Shown: positions 49,608 to 59,353, counted from the stretch's first letter. The stretch: 59,887 bases of DNA from an uncultured Christensenellaceae bacterium (GCA_905234985.1 CAJOJQ010000038.1:1-59887); one strand, 5' to 3'. Translations and numbers: made by a program. The notes: generated by a model from the sequence alone, not told the origin.

Positions 49608-50977
49608 TTAGAACTCCGCGCTGCCGGTGGTGCGGGGGAAGGGCAGCACGTCGCGGATGTTGGAAACGCCGGTCAAATACATGATGAGGCGCTCGAAGCC
49701 TAAACCGAAGCCCGCGTGGGGCGTGGTGCCGAACTTGCGCAGCTCCAAATACCACCAGTAGGAATCCATGTCCAGGCCCAATTCCTTGATGCGGGCTTCC
49801 AGCACGTCCAGGCGTTCCTCGCGCTGGCTGCCGCCGATCAGTTCGCCGATGCCGGGCACCAGGATGTCCACGGCGGCCACGGTCTTGCCGTCGTCGTTCT
49901 GGCGCATGTAGAAGGCCTTGATTTCCTTGGGATAGTTGTAGACGCAGACCGGGCAGCCGAAGTGTTCTTCGGCCAAGTAGCGCTCGTGTTCGGTCTGGAT
50001 ATCCATGCCCCAGTGGACGGGATATTCAAACTGTTTGTCGGCTTTTTGCAGGATGTCGATGGCGTCGGTGTAGCTGCACCGGGCAAATTTGCTGTTGACC
50101 ACGTGCTGTAAGCGTTCGATGAGGCCCTTGTCCACGAAGGCGTTGAGGAATTCCATTTCCTCCGGGGCTTTGGCCAGCACGTCGGCGATGACGTACTTGA
50201 GCATGTCTTCCGCCAGTTCCATATCATCTTCCAGGTCGGCGAAGGCGATTTCCGGCTCGATCATCCAGAATTCCGCCGCGTGGCGGGGAGTGTAGGATTT
50301 TTCGGCACGGAAGGTGGGGCCGAAGGTGTAAACGTTGCGGAAGGCCTGGGCGAAGCATTCCACGTTGAGCTGGCCGGACACGGTCAGGTTGGCGGGCTTG
50401 CCGAAGAAATCTTCCTTGTCTCGTCTTTGGGCAGGTCGTTGAGATCCAGGGTGGTCACCCGGAACATTTCGCCCGCGCCCTCGGCGTCGGAGGTGGTGAT
50501 GAGGGGGGTGTGGACGTAAACGAAGGCGCGTTCCGCGAAGAAGGCGTGAATGGCCTGGGCGGCGATGGAACGGATACGGAAGACGGCGCTGAACAGGTTG
50601 GTGCGGGGGCGCAGGTGGGCCTGGGTGCGCAGGTATTCCACGGTGTGGCGCTTCTTCTGCATGGGATAGCTGGGATCGCAGGGGCCGACGACGGTGACCT
50701 GCTGGGCCTTGATTTCAAAGGGCTGCTGCGCGCCGGGAGTGAGGGCCAGGAGGCCGGTGACTTCGATGGCGCTGCCCAGGGTGGTTTTTACCACGTCGGC
50801 AAAGTTGCACAGGTTCTGCTCGCAGACGATCTGCACGGGCTTAAAGAAGGTGCCATCGTTGAGGGCGATAAAGGCGAAGGCTTTGCTGTCGCGCACCGTG
50901 CGCACCCAGCCGGATACGGTCACCACCGTCTGGTCCGCGGGGGTTTCCCGGAACAGCTGGCGAACGGAATATTTCAT
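49608..50977 (-). pseudogene. asnS: Asparaginyl-tRNA synthetase interrupted by a frameshift
   Basis: Two adjoining frames together give a class IIb asparaginyl-tRNA synthetase: the N-terminal anticodon-binding OB domain ([17 protein letters not shown]) and the start of the catalytic core lie at 50384-50977, and the rest with motifs 2 and 3 ([24 protein letters not shown]) at 49608 to ~50420. The break falls after [10 protein letters not shown] near 50418-50424, where one base appears missing; the other frame continues [19 protein letters not shown]. Neither half looks otherwise decayed. It may be a recent mutation or a sequencing/assembly error. Ribosome site AGGAGG precedes the start. The ~190 bases downstream hold two GC-rich hairpins ending near TTTT. 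Confidence 0.9.
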
Positions 50978-51078
50978 GGTGGGGTTCCTCCTAAATCAAT
51001 TGTTTTTTGTTTCACTGGAAATCAAGTTGGCATAGTTTTATAAGAAATTTCCAGAAGTGGTTTTCAGAGGGGGGCCGG

Positions 51079-51109
51079 GGGAGGCACTTTTGGCACAAAA
51101 GTGCTTCCC
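51079..51109. repeat. Intergenic palindrome (14-bp arms)
   Basis: GGGAGGCACTTTTG and CAAAAGTGCTTCCC (one G-U) around GCA, beside CCGGCCCCCC and GAAAACCACT-type sequence when read on the minus strand. It resembles the palindrome at 54899 and may end transcription of the ROK gene. Confidence 0.7.
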
Positions 51110-51126
51110 ACGGCATCTTTCTTCGT

Positions 51127-52071
51127 CTACCTCCCCAGCATGGCCGCGCCGATGATCCCGGCTTCGTTGCCGAGGCGGGCAAGCACTACGGGGGCGATGG
51201 GCAGGGGTTCGCCCATCTGGTGGCGGGGAATGAGGGCGTTGACGGCGTCCAGCAGGAAGTCGCCCGCGTAGCTTAAGCCCCCGCCTAAGACGACGATTTC
51301 GGGGTCAAAGGCCCAGATGAGGTTATTGATGGCCATGGCTAAATACCGGGCGAAGGAATTGAATACCCGGAGGGCGGGCGCATCACCTTCCTTCGCGGCG
51401 TCAATGACCAGCTTGGCATTGATTTTTTCTATATTGCCTCCCGCCTTTTGCAGGATGGAGGTTTCGGGGAAGTTGCGGCAGGCCTGTTTCGCCTCGCGGA
51501 TGAGGGCGGTGCCGGAGCAGTAGCGCTCCACACAGCCGCTTTTGCCGCAGGTGCAGGGCACGCCGTCGGGGACCAAAATCATGTGCCCCATTTCGCCGGC
51601 TCGGCCATGAGCGCCTGCCCAGGGCTTGCCGCCCACGACGATGCCGCCGCCCACGCCGGTGCCTAAGGTGAGCAGGATGCTGCTTTTGCAGCCCGCGCTG
51701 GCCCCGGCGACGCTTTCGGCCAGAGCGGCCGCGTTGGCGTCGTTATCAATGAAAATGGGCCTGTCGATGTACTTTTTCATTTCCGCCCGCAGGGGCACGT
51801 TGATCCAGCCTAAATTGGTGCAGTTGTAGACCACGCCGGTATCGGCGAAGGCCACGCCGGGAATGCCGATGCCGACGGCTTTCACGTCGTCCATGGTGAG
51901 GCGGGCTTTAAAGACGGCCCGTTTCACCAGCTCCGTCATGTCGCGGACGATGGCCTGATAGGGCCTGTCCGCCAAGGTTTTGGCCCCGGTTTCGGCCAGG
52001 ATGGAACCGGCTTCGCTGACCACGCCCACGGCGATGTTGGTGCCGCCCAAGTCGATGCCTACATATACCAT
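51127..52071 (-). CDS. glcK: ROK-family glucokinase
   Basis: 314 residues. ROK signatures: VGIDLGGTNIAVGVV, DNDANAAALAE, LTLGTGVGGGIVVGG, and the zinc site CTCGKSGCVERYCSG. Such kinases phosphorylate glucose at C6 in Firmicutes. It follows hprK by 13 bases on the same strand, linking glucose entry with carbon-catabolite signalling. ATG follows AAGGAGG. A role as another hexose kinase cannot be excluded. Confidence 0.9.
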   Translation of the reverse strand: MVYVGIDLGGTNIAVGVVSEAGSILAETGAKTLADRPYQAIVRDMTELVKRAVFKARLTMDDVKAVGIGIPGVAFADTGVVYNCTNLGWINVPLRAEMKKYIDRPIFIDNDANAAALAESVAGASAGCKSSILLTLGTGVGGGIVVGGKPWAGAHGRAGEMGHMILVPDGVPCTCGKSGCVERYCSGTALIREAKQACRNFPETSILQKAGGNIEKINAKLVIDAAKEGDAPALRVFNSFARYLAMAINNLIWAFDPEIVVLGGGLSYAGDFLLDAVNALIPRHQMGEPLPIAPVVLARLGNEAGIIGAAMLGR

Positions 52072-52084
52072 AGCCGAGACCTCC

Positions 52085-53011
52085 TTACTTGCCCATAGAG
52101 TTCATCATCATTTCGTTCAGCCGCCGGTCCAGTTCCTGGGCGGCGGAATAACCGTTCTGCTTGAGGGAATGATTCCGAGCGGCCACCTCAATAACGACAG
52201 CTACGTTGCGGCCAGGCCGCACGGGCAGCACCAGCTGTGGCACACGCACGTCCATAATGGTGGTGAAATCCTCGGCCAGGCCCAGGCGGTCATAGGCTTT
52301 CTTTTCCTTCCAGGCCTCCAAATGGATCACCATATCGATGGTTTTGCTGTTCAGCACGGCGCTGATGCCGTACATGGCCTTGATATCGATGATGCCGATG
52401 CCCCGGATCTCCATAAAGTGGCGCACCGTTTCCGGGGATTCGCCGATGAGGCGGTTTTCGGTCACGCGGCACACGTCCACCACGTCGTCCGCCACCAGCT
52501 GATGGCCGCGGCGCACCAATTCGAGCGCCGCTTCGCTTTTGCCCACGCCGCTTTCGCCGGTGATCAGCACGCCCATGCCGTACACGTCCACCAGCACGCC
52601 GTGGAGGGTGGCGCGGGGGGCCAGGCAGCGGTTCAGGTAATTCATGGTCAGGGCTACGAACCGGGTGGTGTATTCCTCCGTGCTGAGCAGGGGCACCTGA
52701 TGGGCGGTGGCCAGCTCTAACATATCGTCCGGGGGCGTCATACCGCGGCAGATGATGGCGCAGGGGATCATCTTATGCGAAAAGAACGCGTCCAGCCGTT
52801 CCCTGCGCACGTCGTCGGACAGGGATTCCAGATAGGTCATTTCCGTCAGGCCCACCACCTGGGGCCAGTCGGCGCGGAAATGGTCGTAAAAGCCCACGAA
52901 CTGCAGGCCCGGCCGGTTCAGTTCGGCGGAATGGATGTCCCATTCCTCCTGATAGGTGGAATTGAGTACCCGCAGGTTCAGCTCCTTGATGAAATCCTTC
53001 GCCTTGATCAT
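52085..53011 (-). CDS. hprK: HPr kinase/phosphorylase
   Basis: 308 residues, the usual length. Walker A GESGVGKSE, the HPrK signature region EIRGIGIIDIKAMYG, and the C-terminal RPGRNVAVVIEVAARN. HprK phosphorylates Ser46 of HPr and reverses it, controlling CcpA-dependent catabolite repression in Gram-positive bacteria. ATG follows GGAGG. Immediately upstream of glcK. Confidence 0.96.
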   Translation of the reverse strand: MIKAKDFIKELNLRVLNSTYQEEWDIHSAELNRPGLQFVGFYDHFRADWPQVVGLTEMTYLESLSDDVRRERLDAFFSHKMIPCAIICRGMTPPDDMLELATAHQVPLLSTEEYTTRFVALTMNYLNRCLAPRATLHGVLVDVYGMGVLITGESGVGKSEAALELVRRGHQLVADDVVDVCRVTENRLIGESPETVRHFMEIRGIGIIDIKAMYGISAVLNSKTIDMVIHLEAWKEKKAYDRLGLAEDFTTIMDVRVPQLVLPVRPGRNVAVVIEVAARNHSLKQNGYSAAQELDRRLNEMMMNSMGK

Positions 53012-53103
53012 AAAAAGCCTCCAGCCGTCGCGGGGATTCCCCGGCAGATTTCACGGATTATTATAGTCTTTTTGCCCGCCTTTTGCAAGGCGCGCCGCCG
53101 GAA

Positions 53104-54228
53104 TTATTGCGCCGGGGCGGGCATAAAATCCTGCACCGCGCCCACGCCCTCCACGAAGGGATTCAGCTTGCGGAGGTAACTGTCATCCCGGATGGCTTTG
53201 ATCACCTTGTCCGCCGCGTCGCCGGTGACGGGCACGGGCTGATAATTGTTGTAATCCGCCGTGCCGGATACGTGGCAGGGGATGATGTTCAGCTGATGGC
53301 CCAGGTAACGGCCATTCTGATCGAAAGAAAGGGTAAACTGGGCGAGGAAGGCGTTCAGATTGATTTTGCCGTTATTGGGGCTTTTTTTCCGGGAGATCAC
53401 CACGCTGGAATTGCCGCCGAAGGAGAAATTGCCTAAGCTCCACAGGGTACAGACGCCGTTCACGTCCCGAACGCCCTGGACGATGTGGGGATGATTGCCC
53501 ACCACGATTTCCGCGCCGTATCGGATCAGCTGATCCGCCATCTTTTCCTGATTCTTATCGTGGCGCGTATCGTATTCCACGCCGCCGTGCATGCAGGCGA
53601 TGACCAGGCTGCAGCCCCCGTCTTTCAGGGTCTGAATCTGCTCCTTGACGACGGTGGGCATGCCGGGCGTCCACCAATCGGAAATGTAGATGGACACAAA
53701 GCCGATTTTCACGCCGTCCTTCTCAAAAACATCGGCATACGCTTCTTTCTCCGTGAAGGTGCCGAAGTAATGAATGTTGGCGTCCTTCAGGGTCTGGACG
53801 GTGGACTGGAGGCCGGAAATGCCGTAATCCATCATGTGGTTGTTGCCCAGGGAGCAGGCTTCGATGCTGGATTCGGTCAGGATGTTCACAAAATCCGTGG
53901 GGGCGCGGAAATGATAGTTGGAATCGGGCTTCAGGTCCGCGTCGTAATTGTAAAAGGTGCCCTCCAGGTTGATGACGGTGAGATCGTCCTGCTCAAAATA
54001 CTGCTTCACCTTTTCAAAGGGATAGCCGTAGCCGTACTTTTTGATATAGGCTTCAAAGCCCGAATCCCGGCCCCGTTCCCGGGGATCGCAGCCCAGGGTG
54101 CAGTCGCCGGTGAAGGTGATCACGATCTGCGTGGCGGTCCCTTCGGGAACGGCTATGGCTTCGCCAAGGGCGGGCAGAGCGGCGCAGAGCAGCGCCAGCA
54201 GAAGGAAAAAGGAAACGATTCTGCGCAT
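53104..54228 (-). CDS. CapA-family secreted protein
   Basis: 374 residues with a signal peptide (~1-22) and the CapA/PGA-synthesis metallophosphatase-like signature: FTGDCTLGCD, NLEGTF, SLGNNHMMDYG, ACMHGGVEYD and VVGNHPHIVQG. Family members take part in poly-gamma-glutamate capsule assembly or act as phosphoesterases; lone members like this one have no known substrate. Start ATG follows GGAG. It precedes hprK on the same strand with ~92 bases between, so co-transcription is possible. Confidence 0.9.
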   Translation of the reverse strand: MRRIVSFFLLLALLCAALPALGEAIAVPEGTATQIVITFTGDCTLGCDPRERGRDSGFEAYIKKYGYGYPFEKVKQYFEQDDLTVINLEGTFYNYDADLKPDSNYHFRAPTDFVNILTESSIEACSLGNNHMMDYGISGLQSTVQTLKDANIHYFGTFTEKEAYADVFEKDGVKIGFVSIYISDWWTPGMPTVVKEQIQTLKDGGCSLVIACMHGGVEYDTRHDKNQEKMADQLIRYGAEIVVGNHPHIVQGVRDVNGVCTLWSLGNFSFGGNSSVVISRKKSPNNGKINLNAFLAQFTLSFDQNGRYLGHQLNIIPCHVSGTADYNNYQPVPVTGDAADKVIKAIRDDSYLRKLNPFVEGVGAVQDFMPAPAQ

Positions 54229-54252
54229 AAGACATTCTCCTGTATCAAGTAT

Positions 54253-54891
54253 TCAGCCTTCTTCCGGCCAGGGGTAATGGGTTTCCTCCAGCTCCAGCCA
54301 TTCGGCTTTGGCGTCGGTGAGGGCGGTGAGCTTTTGGGTCACGTCTTCCAAATCCTTGACGCGCACCAGCACCGTGGCCTCCACGGACGCGCCGAATTGG
54401 GTGTCCTCGATCAGCACGGGCAGGGATTTCATGGCGTGGCTCACCCGATCCCACAGGGGATAGGGCACGTCCAGCAGCAGCTTTTGGGAAAGCTGCATGG
54501 CGACCACCTGGGCGGCATCCAGTGCGATAACGCAGCCCTTGGTATAGGCCCGCACCAGGCCGCCAGCGCCTAACAGCACCCCGCCGAAATAGCGGGTGAC
54601 GACCACGCAGCAGTTCACCACGCCCCGGCTTTTGAGGACTTCCATCATGGGCAGACCCGCAGTGCCGCCCGGCTCCCCATCGTCGGAATAGCGCATGACG
54701 CCCGCGTTCTCCCCGATCACATAGGCGTAACAATTGTGGGTGGCGTCCCGGTGCTTCTCCCGGATGGTCTTTAGAAAGGCAAGCGCCTCCTCTTCACTTT
54801 GGCAGGGGGAGGCGTAGCCGATGAAGCGGCTTTTATTCACGATGAATTCATCATGGGCCGCTTGCTTCAAAGTCTTGTAATCACCGTGCAT
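54253..54891 (-). CDS. YigZ/IMPACT-family protein
   Basis: 212 residues. The IMPACT N-terminal domain is clear: KSRFIGYASPCQSEEEALAFL, DATHNCYAYVIGE and VVVTRYFGGVLLGAGGLVRAY. The C-terminal ferredoxin-like DUF1949 domain follows. Bacterial members are of unsettled function, possibly linked to translation stress. The chosen start MHGDYKTLKQ has a weak ribosome site; the frame is open upstream through a 21-bp palindrome (54899-54943) that abuts the start. Confidence 0.9.
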   Translation of the reverse strand: MHGDYKTLKQAAHDEFIVNKSRFIGYASPCQSEEEALAFLKTIREKHRDATHNCYAYVIGENAGVMRYSDDGEPGGTAGLPMMEVLKSRGVVNCCVVVTRYFGGVLLGAGGLVRAYTKGCVIALDAAQVVAMQLSQKLLLDVPYPLWDRVSHAMKSLPVLIEDTQFGASVEATVLVRVKDLEDVTQKLTALTDAKAEWLELEETHYPWPEEG

Positions 54892-54898
54892 GGTTTTT

Positions 54899-54943
54899 GC
54901 GGGGGAAACCTCTCTTTGGAGGCCAAAGAGAGGTTTCCCCCGC
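54899..54943. repeat. Perfect 21-bp palindrome before yigZ-like gene
   Basis: GCGGGGGAAACCTCTCTTTGG and its exact complement flank a 3-base loop. It begins eight bases upstream of the YigZ start codon and so would lie in its leader. Beyond it to 55183 I see no gene; 55040-55090 repeats the ACCACTCC/CCCCCAGACCCCC-type sequence of this element family. Confidence 0.85.
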
Positions 54944-55183
54944 ACCCCCCTTCCGAGAAAGCCATAAAGGGGTGGGCCTTTGACCTGTCAGAACAATCAG
55001 TGTATTGTTGAATCCTTCACGGGGAACCAATCAACATAAAAGTAACCTTGTTCATTCCCGGAGTGGTTTTCGGGAAGGGGGTCTGGGGGAAACCCGCTTT
55101 TGGGGCCGAAGCGCCCGGAAAACCTGCCCTTGGGCAATTGTTGATAAAGAACCTTTTTCTGAAAGATTGCGTGATCGGTCTGG

Positions 55184-56830
55184 TCACGCAGTTTTTTCGT
55201 TCAAGCCTTTAGCCACGATAATCGATTGGTTGATCGCGGGGAAGTCAAGCTCGCCAATGAAATTGAAGATGATCTCGATCTTCTGGACACGCTTGCCGGA
55301 AGAGTTGTCCGCCTCGTGGACGATGATCTTTTTCACAAATTCGTTCACAATGGTGGGCGTCAGTTCCGCAATGTCCGCGCCGACATACCTGCGCACCAGA
55401 TTCATGAACTGGGCGAATTGATCGTTGGTTTCCGCCTGACGTCGGACAATTTTGTCCAGCGTAGAGATTTCATCGGTCAATTCCTTCTGTTCCCGCTCGT
55501 ATTTAGCGGACATCTTCTGGTAGCGTTCCAGCGTGAGGATGCCTTTGGCGTAATCCTCATAGGCGCGCGTCAGAAGATCGTCGATCTCATCGCTCCGTTT
55601 CCTCGCCTGCTCCATCCGCTTCTGTGCTTGCTGGAGTTCATTCTCCTGCCGATTGCGTTGGCTCTGCATCCATTCACCGGCAAAATCCACCGCTTCCGCA
55701 GCCACATACGAAGTCATGTACACGATCTGTTCCAGGACGATGGTTTTCAAAACCGTTTCCCGGATGTAGTGCGCGCTGCAATCCCCGCGTCCCAACGCGT
55801 ATTTCCCGCAGTAATAGCTGTCCCTGTTGGTCTTTCCCCTGGGATCGGCCCGGTAATACAGCCTTGTTCCGCAGTCGGCGCAGAACAGCAGGCCGGAAAA
55901 CATGCCCTGCCGGTTCGGTTCCTTCGTCGGGCGGCGCTTCTTGTCCAGCAGTTCCTGCACCCGTTCCCATTGCGCAAACGGAATGATGGCTTCTTGCGTA
56001 TTCGGGATTTCGAGGGTGTTTTCCGGCGCGTTCAGCAGGCGCTTTTTCAGCTTATAAGACTTGGAATAGGTCTTAAAGTTGATCGTGCAGCCTGTGTACT
56101 CTTTGCTACGCAAAATCTTCCGAACCGAATTGTTGTTCCACCGGTACGGCTCTTTCTTGGGCGTCCTGCCATGGCGAAGGTCGTTTACCGCCGACGGGTT
56201 GAACACTTTTTCCGCTTCCAGCAGCTCCGCGATCTGCCTTGTACCTTTTCCGTCCATTGCCATAGCAAACATCCGCTTGACGACAGGCGCATATTCTTCG
56301 TCAATGATCCACGCGCCTTTTGCGTCCGGCGAATCCCGATACCCATACATGGGCCGGTTGAGATGCTGGCCGCTTTTTCCTTTGGCCTGCATGACAGCCC
56401 GCACTTTCCGACTGGTGTCGCGCGCATAGAAATCGTTGAACAAGCTGCGGACCGGCGTAAAATCGTCCTCTCCCTTGGCGGAATCAACGCCATCGTTGAT
56501 GGCGATGAAGCGGACGTTCTGCATGGGAAACTTAATTTCAAGGTACTTTCCAACTTGCAGATAGTCCCTTCCAAACCGGCTCAGGTCTTTGACGATGATC
56601 GTTCCCACTTGACCTGCTTCCACCAAGGAAAGCACTTCCTGCATGGCGGGGCGGTCAAAGTTGGTTCCGGTGTAACCGTCATCGACGAAGAATCGGGTGT
56701 TGGGAAAACCATGATCCTGGGCGTACTTTCCAAGGATGGCACGCTGGTTGGAGATGGAGTTGCTCTCGCCTTCCTGGTCATCCTCGTTGGAAAGGCGGCA
56801 GTAGAGCGCGGTGATCAGTTGCTGATCCAT
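55184..56830 (-). CDS. Large serine recombinase (Tn4451/TnpX type)
   Basis: About 548 residues from ATG 56830, eight bases after AAAGGAGG. Resolvase domain: ALYCRLSNEDDQ with the catalytic Ser region, YTGTNFDRPAMQ, VKDLSRFGRDYL. A recombinase domain follows (GKGTRQIAELLEAEKV, WNNNSVRKILRSKEYTG), then a zinc ribbon (CADCG ... YYCGKYALGRGDC) and a long coiled coil. Such enzymes excise and insert mobilizable elements of clostridia. It ends at a hairpin GCGTGA/TCACGC that includes the stop. It is the first gene of the mobile segment reaching the window edge. Confidence 0.93.
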   Translation of the reverse strand: MDQQLITALYCRLSNEDDQEGESNSISNQRAILGKYAQDHGFPNTRFFVDDGYTGTNFDRPAMQEVLSLVEAGQVGTIIVKDLSRFGRDYLQVGKYLEIKFPMQNVRFIAINDGVDSAKGEDDFTPVRSLFNDFYARDTSRKVRAVMQAKGKSGQHLNRPMYGYRDSPDAKGAWIIDEEYAPVVKRMFAMAMDGKGTRQIAELLEAEKVFNPSAVNDLRHGRTPKKEPYRWNNNSVRKILRSKEYTGCTINFKTYSKSYKLKKRLLNAPENTLEIPNTQEAIIPFAQWERVQELLDKKRRPTKEPNRQGMFSGLLFCADCGTRLYYRADPRGKTNRDSYYCGKYALGRGDCSAHYIRETVLKTIVLEQIVYMTSYVAAEAVDFAGEWMQSQRNRQENELQQAQKRMEQARKRSDEIDDLLTRAYEDYAKGILTLERYQKMSAKYEREQKELTDEISTLDKIVRRQAETNDQFAQFMNLVRRYVGADIAELTPTIVNEFVKKIIVHEADNSSGKRVQKIEIIFNFIGELDFPAINQSIIVAKGLNEKTA

Positions 56831-56910
56831 TTCGTTATCCTCCTTTGTTGGATCAGCCGACTGTACCGTAGTGCTTGTAGGTATTATATCACGATTGGCT
56901 GGAAAAGTCA

Positions 56911-57174
56911 TTACGTATTTACCTCTTTCTGCGTTTGGGCGGATAATAGATCATCAAAAAGAATCCGCTTGAGCTTATCAAGAAACGGTTCTTTGCCCTG
57001 ACAGCACACAGTAATTTTGTAAATTGTATTGCCGATCTCTTTTTTTGTAGGGTCGGAAAATGGATCGTATTCATCAACGCATGGAGAAAGCGATTTACGG
57101 TTTTTTATATCTTCCATCGCATAATCAATATAATCATAGGAGTTGCCGGATTCATAGTCATCATTGTGGTTCAT
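56911..57174 (-). CDS. TnpW-like small mobile-element protein
   Basis: 87 residues. The C-terminal segment IGNTIYKITVCCQGKEPFLDKLKRILFDD matches the layout of TnpW proteins found next to large serine recombinases. The N-terminus is acidic and disordered. Function unknown. It lies between the relaxase and the recombinase. Confidence 0.7.
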   Translation of the reverse strand: MNHNDDYESGNSYDYIDYAMEDIKNRKSLSPCVDEYDPFSDPTKKEIGNTIYKITVCCQGKEPFLDKLKRILFDDLLSAQTQKEVNT

Positions 57175-57210
57175 GGTTTCGCCTCTTTCATTCTTATAAG
57201 GTTCATATTT

Positions 57211-58785
57211 TTAGTTTCTATTATACTGTGTCTGGGCTTGTCTCTCTGCTTGTTCGGCCTGCTGCCGGGCAAGACGTTCCTGATTCGCCCGTTCAAGCTG
57301 TTCCAGAATGGACGGATATTCCGGTTCTTCGTCCTGAATGGCGACGTCCACGCAATGCTGGACGTTCCGAAGCTGATCCAGGATCGGCTTTATATCTTCC
57401 AGCTTATTTTGCAGCTTTGCAAGATGGGCTGTCAGCCTTTCGCTTTCCGCTTTCAGGGCGGCGGTATTCACTTGGATACTGCCGTTCACTTTCATGAGAT
57501 AGTGGTAGGCTTTTCCGTACTGCTTCAATTCGTCCTGGTGCTGGGCGTAAAAGGCTTCCTTCTTTCCTTTGAAAAAAATACGGCTGTACTGGTCGTGAAG
57601 GGGCTGAAGCTGTTGCAGCGTTTTTCCAGTCTCCGTTATCGTGGAAATGTTTTTCAGCCGCTTGTTTGCCTTTTTCATTTCGGCGTCAATATCTCCCGTT
57701 TCGGTTTGCAGCGCTTCCAGCTTGACCTTCATATCCTCCACGGTGAAGATTTTCTGCTCTTTCAGAAACGTGGTGGCCTCGGAAATGCGCATCATGTCCT
57801 GCGCCATCCGCTTCAAAACTACCGTGCGGTTCTTCCAATGCGCCCGTTCCTCGTTCCGAATCAGAATCCAGGAATAGAGATAGCCGTTGATAGGCGGATT
57901 CTTTTCCAGTTTCTTTTCTTCCCGTTGCTCTTTGGCGGCTTCGATTTTTTCTTTCACCCACCCCTGAAGCTTCTTGAAGTTCCTTCTCAAATACGCCAGC
58001 AATTTGTTGGTTTCTTTGATGTCGCGGTTCAAATCGCCCAAGTAACTTTTCTCTCCCCGCGCTTCCATGGCGCAGGCTGCACGGCCCATGTGGACGGTGG
58101 GAATCTGATCAATCTCCTGCCGTTTATAAGATCGGAGATCCACCCGCTCCGGTTGATGATTCCGTTCCAAATATTCGTTCTGAATCGTCTCCCAGCCGTG
58201 ACGCCAGATTTCGCAGTTCCGGGGATCATTCCAATTGTTCACGTTTTCCCGGTAACTGACCCATTCACCGGAAGGAAGCTGCATCCGGTTTCCGTTGCCG
58301 TCCAGCTCGTAAACTTTCCGGCATTTGGGCATCCATTTTCCCTGCTCGTCCAAAGAACGGAGCGTCAGCAGAATATGAACGTGCGGATTGCGCGGTCCCT
58401 TGCCTTCATCGTGGATAGCAAAGTCGCAGCACATTCCCTCATCCACGAAATATTTCTGGCAGTATTCCCGCACCATTTCCGGGTATTGTTCGGCTGGCAC
58501 TTCAACGGGCAATGCCATGATGATGCGCCTTGCAAGCTGCGCGTTCCACTGTGTCTCCGCTTTCTCGGCGGCGTTCCACAATGTACCCCGATCCTTGTAG
58601 GCTTCCGGGGCGTTTTTCGGCAGCTGGATTTCCGTATGGATCACACCCGGTTTGCTTCTGTACTTCTTCCATTTTTGCTCATAATCCGAATAAATATCAG
58701 TCCCGCTTTGGTAAGCTGCCCCCGCAACGGCAGACTTCTTTGCGGATCGCTTTACCAGCGAAACCTCGAAATGGGGGCAGGGCAT
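57211..58785 (-). CDS. MobA/MobL-family relaxase
   Basis: About 524 residues from ATG 58785 after GGGGAGGTGAGG. Relaxase features: MPCPHFEVSLVKRSAKKSAVAGAAY at the start, ALPVEVPAEQY, and the metal-binding HVHILLTLR (HxH). The C-terminal half is a long coiled coil rich in Gln/Glu/Lys and ends in a Gln-rich tail. It should nick oriT and lead DNA transfer using a helper conjugation machine. Upstream lies a putative oriT and a DUF3847-like gene. Confidence 0.92.
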   Translation of the reverse strand: MPCPHFEVSLVKRSAKKSAVAGAAYQSGTDIYSDYEQKWKKYRSKPGVIHTEIQLPKNAPEAYKDRGTLWNAAEKAETQWNAQLARRIIMALPVEVPAEQYPEMVREYCQKYFVDEGMCCDFAIHDEGKGPRNPHVHILLTLRSLDEQGKWMPKCRKVYELDGNGNRMQLPSGEWVSYRENVNNWNDPRNCEIWRHGWETIQNEYLERNHQPERVDLRSYKRQEIDQIPTVHMGRAACAMEARGEKSYLGDLNRDIKETNKLLAYLRRNFKKLQGWVKEKIEAAKEQREEKKLEKNPPINGYLYSWILIRNEERAHWKNRTVVLKRMAQDMMRISEATTFLKEQKIFTVEDMKVKLEALQTETGDIDAEMKKANKRLKNISTITETGKTLQQLQPLHDQYSRIFFKGKKEAFYAQHQDELKQYGKAYHYLMKVNGSIQVNTAALKAESERLTAHLAKLQNKLEDIKPILDQLRNVQHCVDVAIQDEEPEYPSILEQLERANQERLARQQAEQAERQAQTQYNRN

Positions 58786-58937
58786 TTCCTCACCTCCCCA
58801 TACGCCCTGACCCTGCGCGGTGCTCTGCACCCGTCGTTCCTCTCTCAAAAGGGATAGCCGCAAAGCGGCGCAAGGGACCGCAGTCCCTTGGTGATGAACC
58901 GCAACGCGGCCAGGATGGCAAAGCGCGGAGGTTCATC

Positions 58938-59016
58938 TATTTGCGAATCCGGCCCCGGCCGGGTACGCAAATACCCTCGGAGAGCGCAATTGCACCGGAA
59001 CGGTGTATAATTGCGC
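58938..59016. other. Putative origin of transfer (oriT)
   Basis: Two strong nested inverted repeats between the relaxase and its small neighbour: TATTTGCG/CGCAAATA (58938-58945, 58966-58973) around CCGGCC/GGCCGG, and GCGCAATT/AATTGCGC (58984-59016) around CACCG-GAA-CGGTG. Such paired repeats beside a MobA-type gene are typical of oriT. The nick site is not identified. A further AGGGAC-CGCA-GTCCCT hairpin lies nearer the relaxase. Confidence 0.6.
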
Positions 59017-59017
59017 C

Positions 59018-59353
59018 TCATGCTTCGGTCGTTCTCTGAGACTCACCCGAATAGGCTTCTTGCAGCATCTTTTTCAATGCTTCTTTGACGGATTCTTGCT
59101 CAAAAGCGATCCTTAACAGGGCCATGACTTGATCATTGGATAATGCTTCCGGATCCCGGAGAAAACTCTCCAGCATCCCGGCTCGTGTACATAGGCGGTG
59201 GGTTCTCTCCCGGTGCGTGTAGCTGTCCATCAGCTTTTCGTCCGCTTTGATCTTATCTCTCAAGGCACGTTGGCGCTGGGTGAGTTTTGCCACATACGCG
59301 TTATTTCTGTCACGCTTGGCATACAGTTCTGGTAACGACATTTTGCTGTTCAT
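59018..59353 (-). CDS. DUF3847-like mobilization accessory protein
   Basis: 111 residues. Charged, helical protein (YAKRDRNNAYVAKLTQRQRALRDKI at the N-terminus) of the type found directly upstream of MobA/MobL relaxases in clostridial mobilizable elements, annotated DUF3847. It may bind DNA at oriT. ATG follows TGAGGTGAAG. Confidence 0.75.
   Translation of the reverse strand: MNSKMSLPELYAKRDRNNAYVAKLTQRQRALRDKIKADEKLMDSYTHRERTHRLCTRAGMLESFLRDPEALSNDQVMALLRIAFEQESVKEALKKMLQEAYSGESQRTTEA

Noticed and set aside
50384..50430. Programmed frameshift in asnS
   Set aside because: No slippery heptamer or downstream stimulating hairpin is evident; a mutation or sequence error is simpler.
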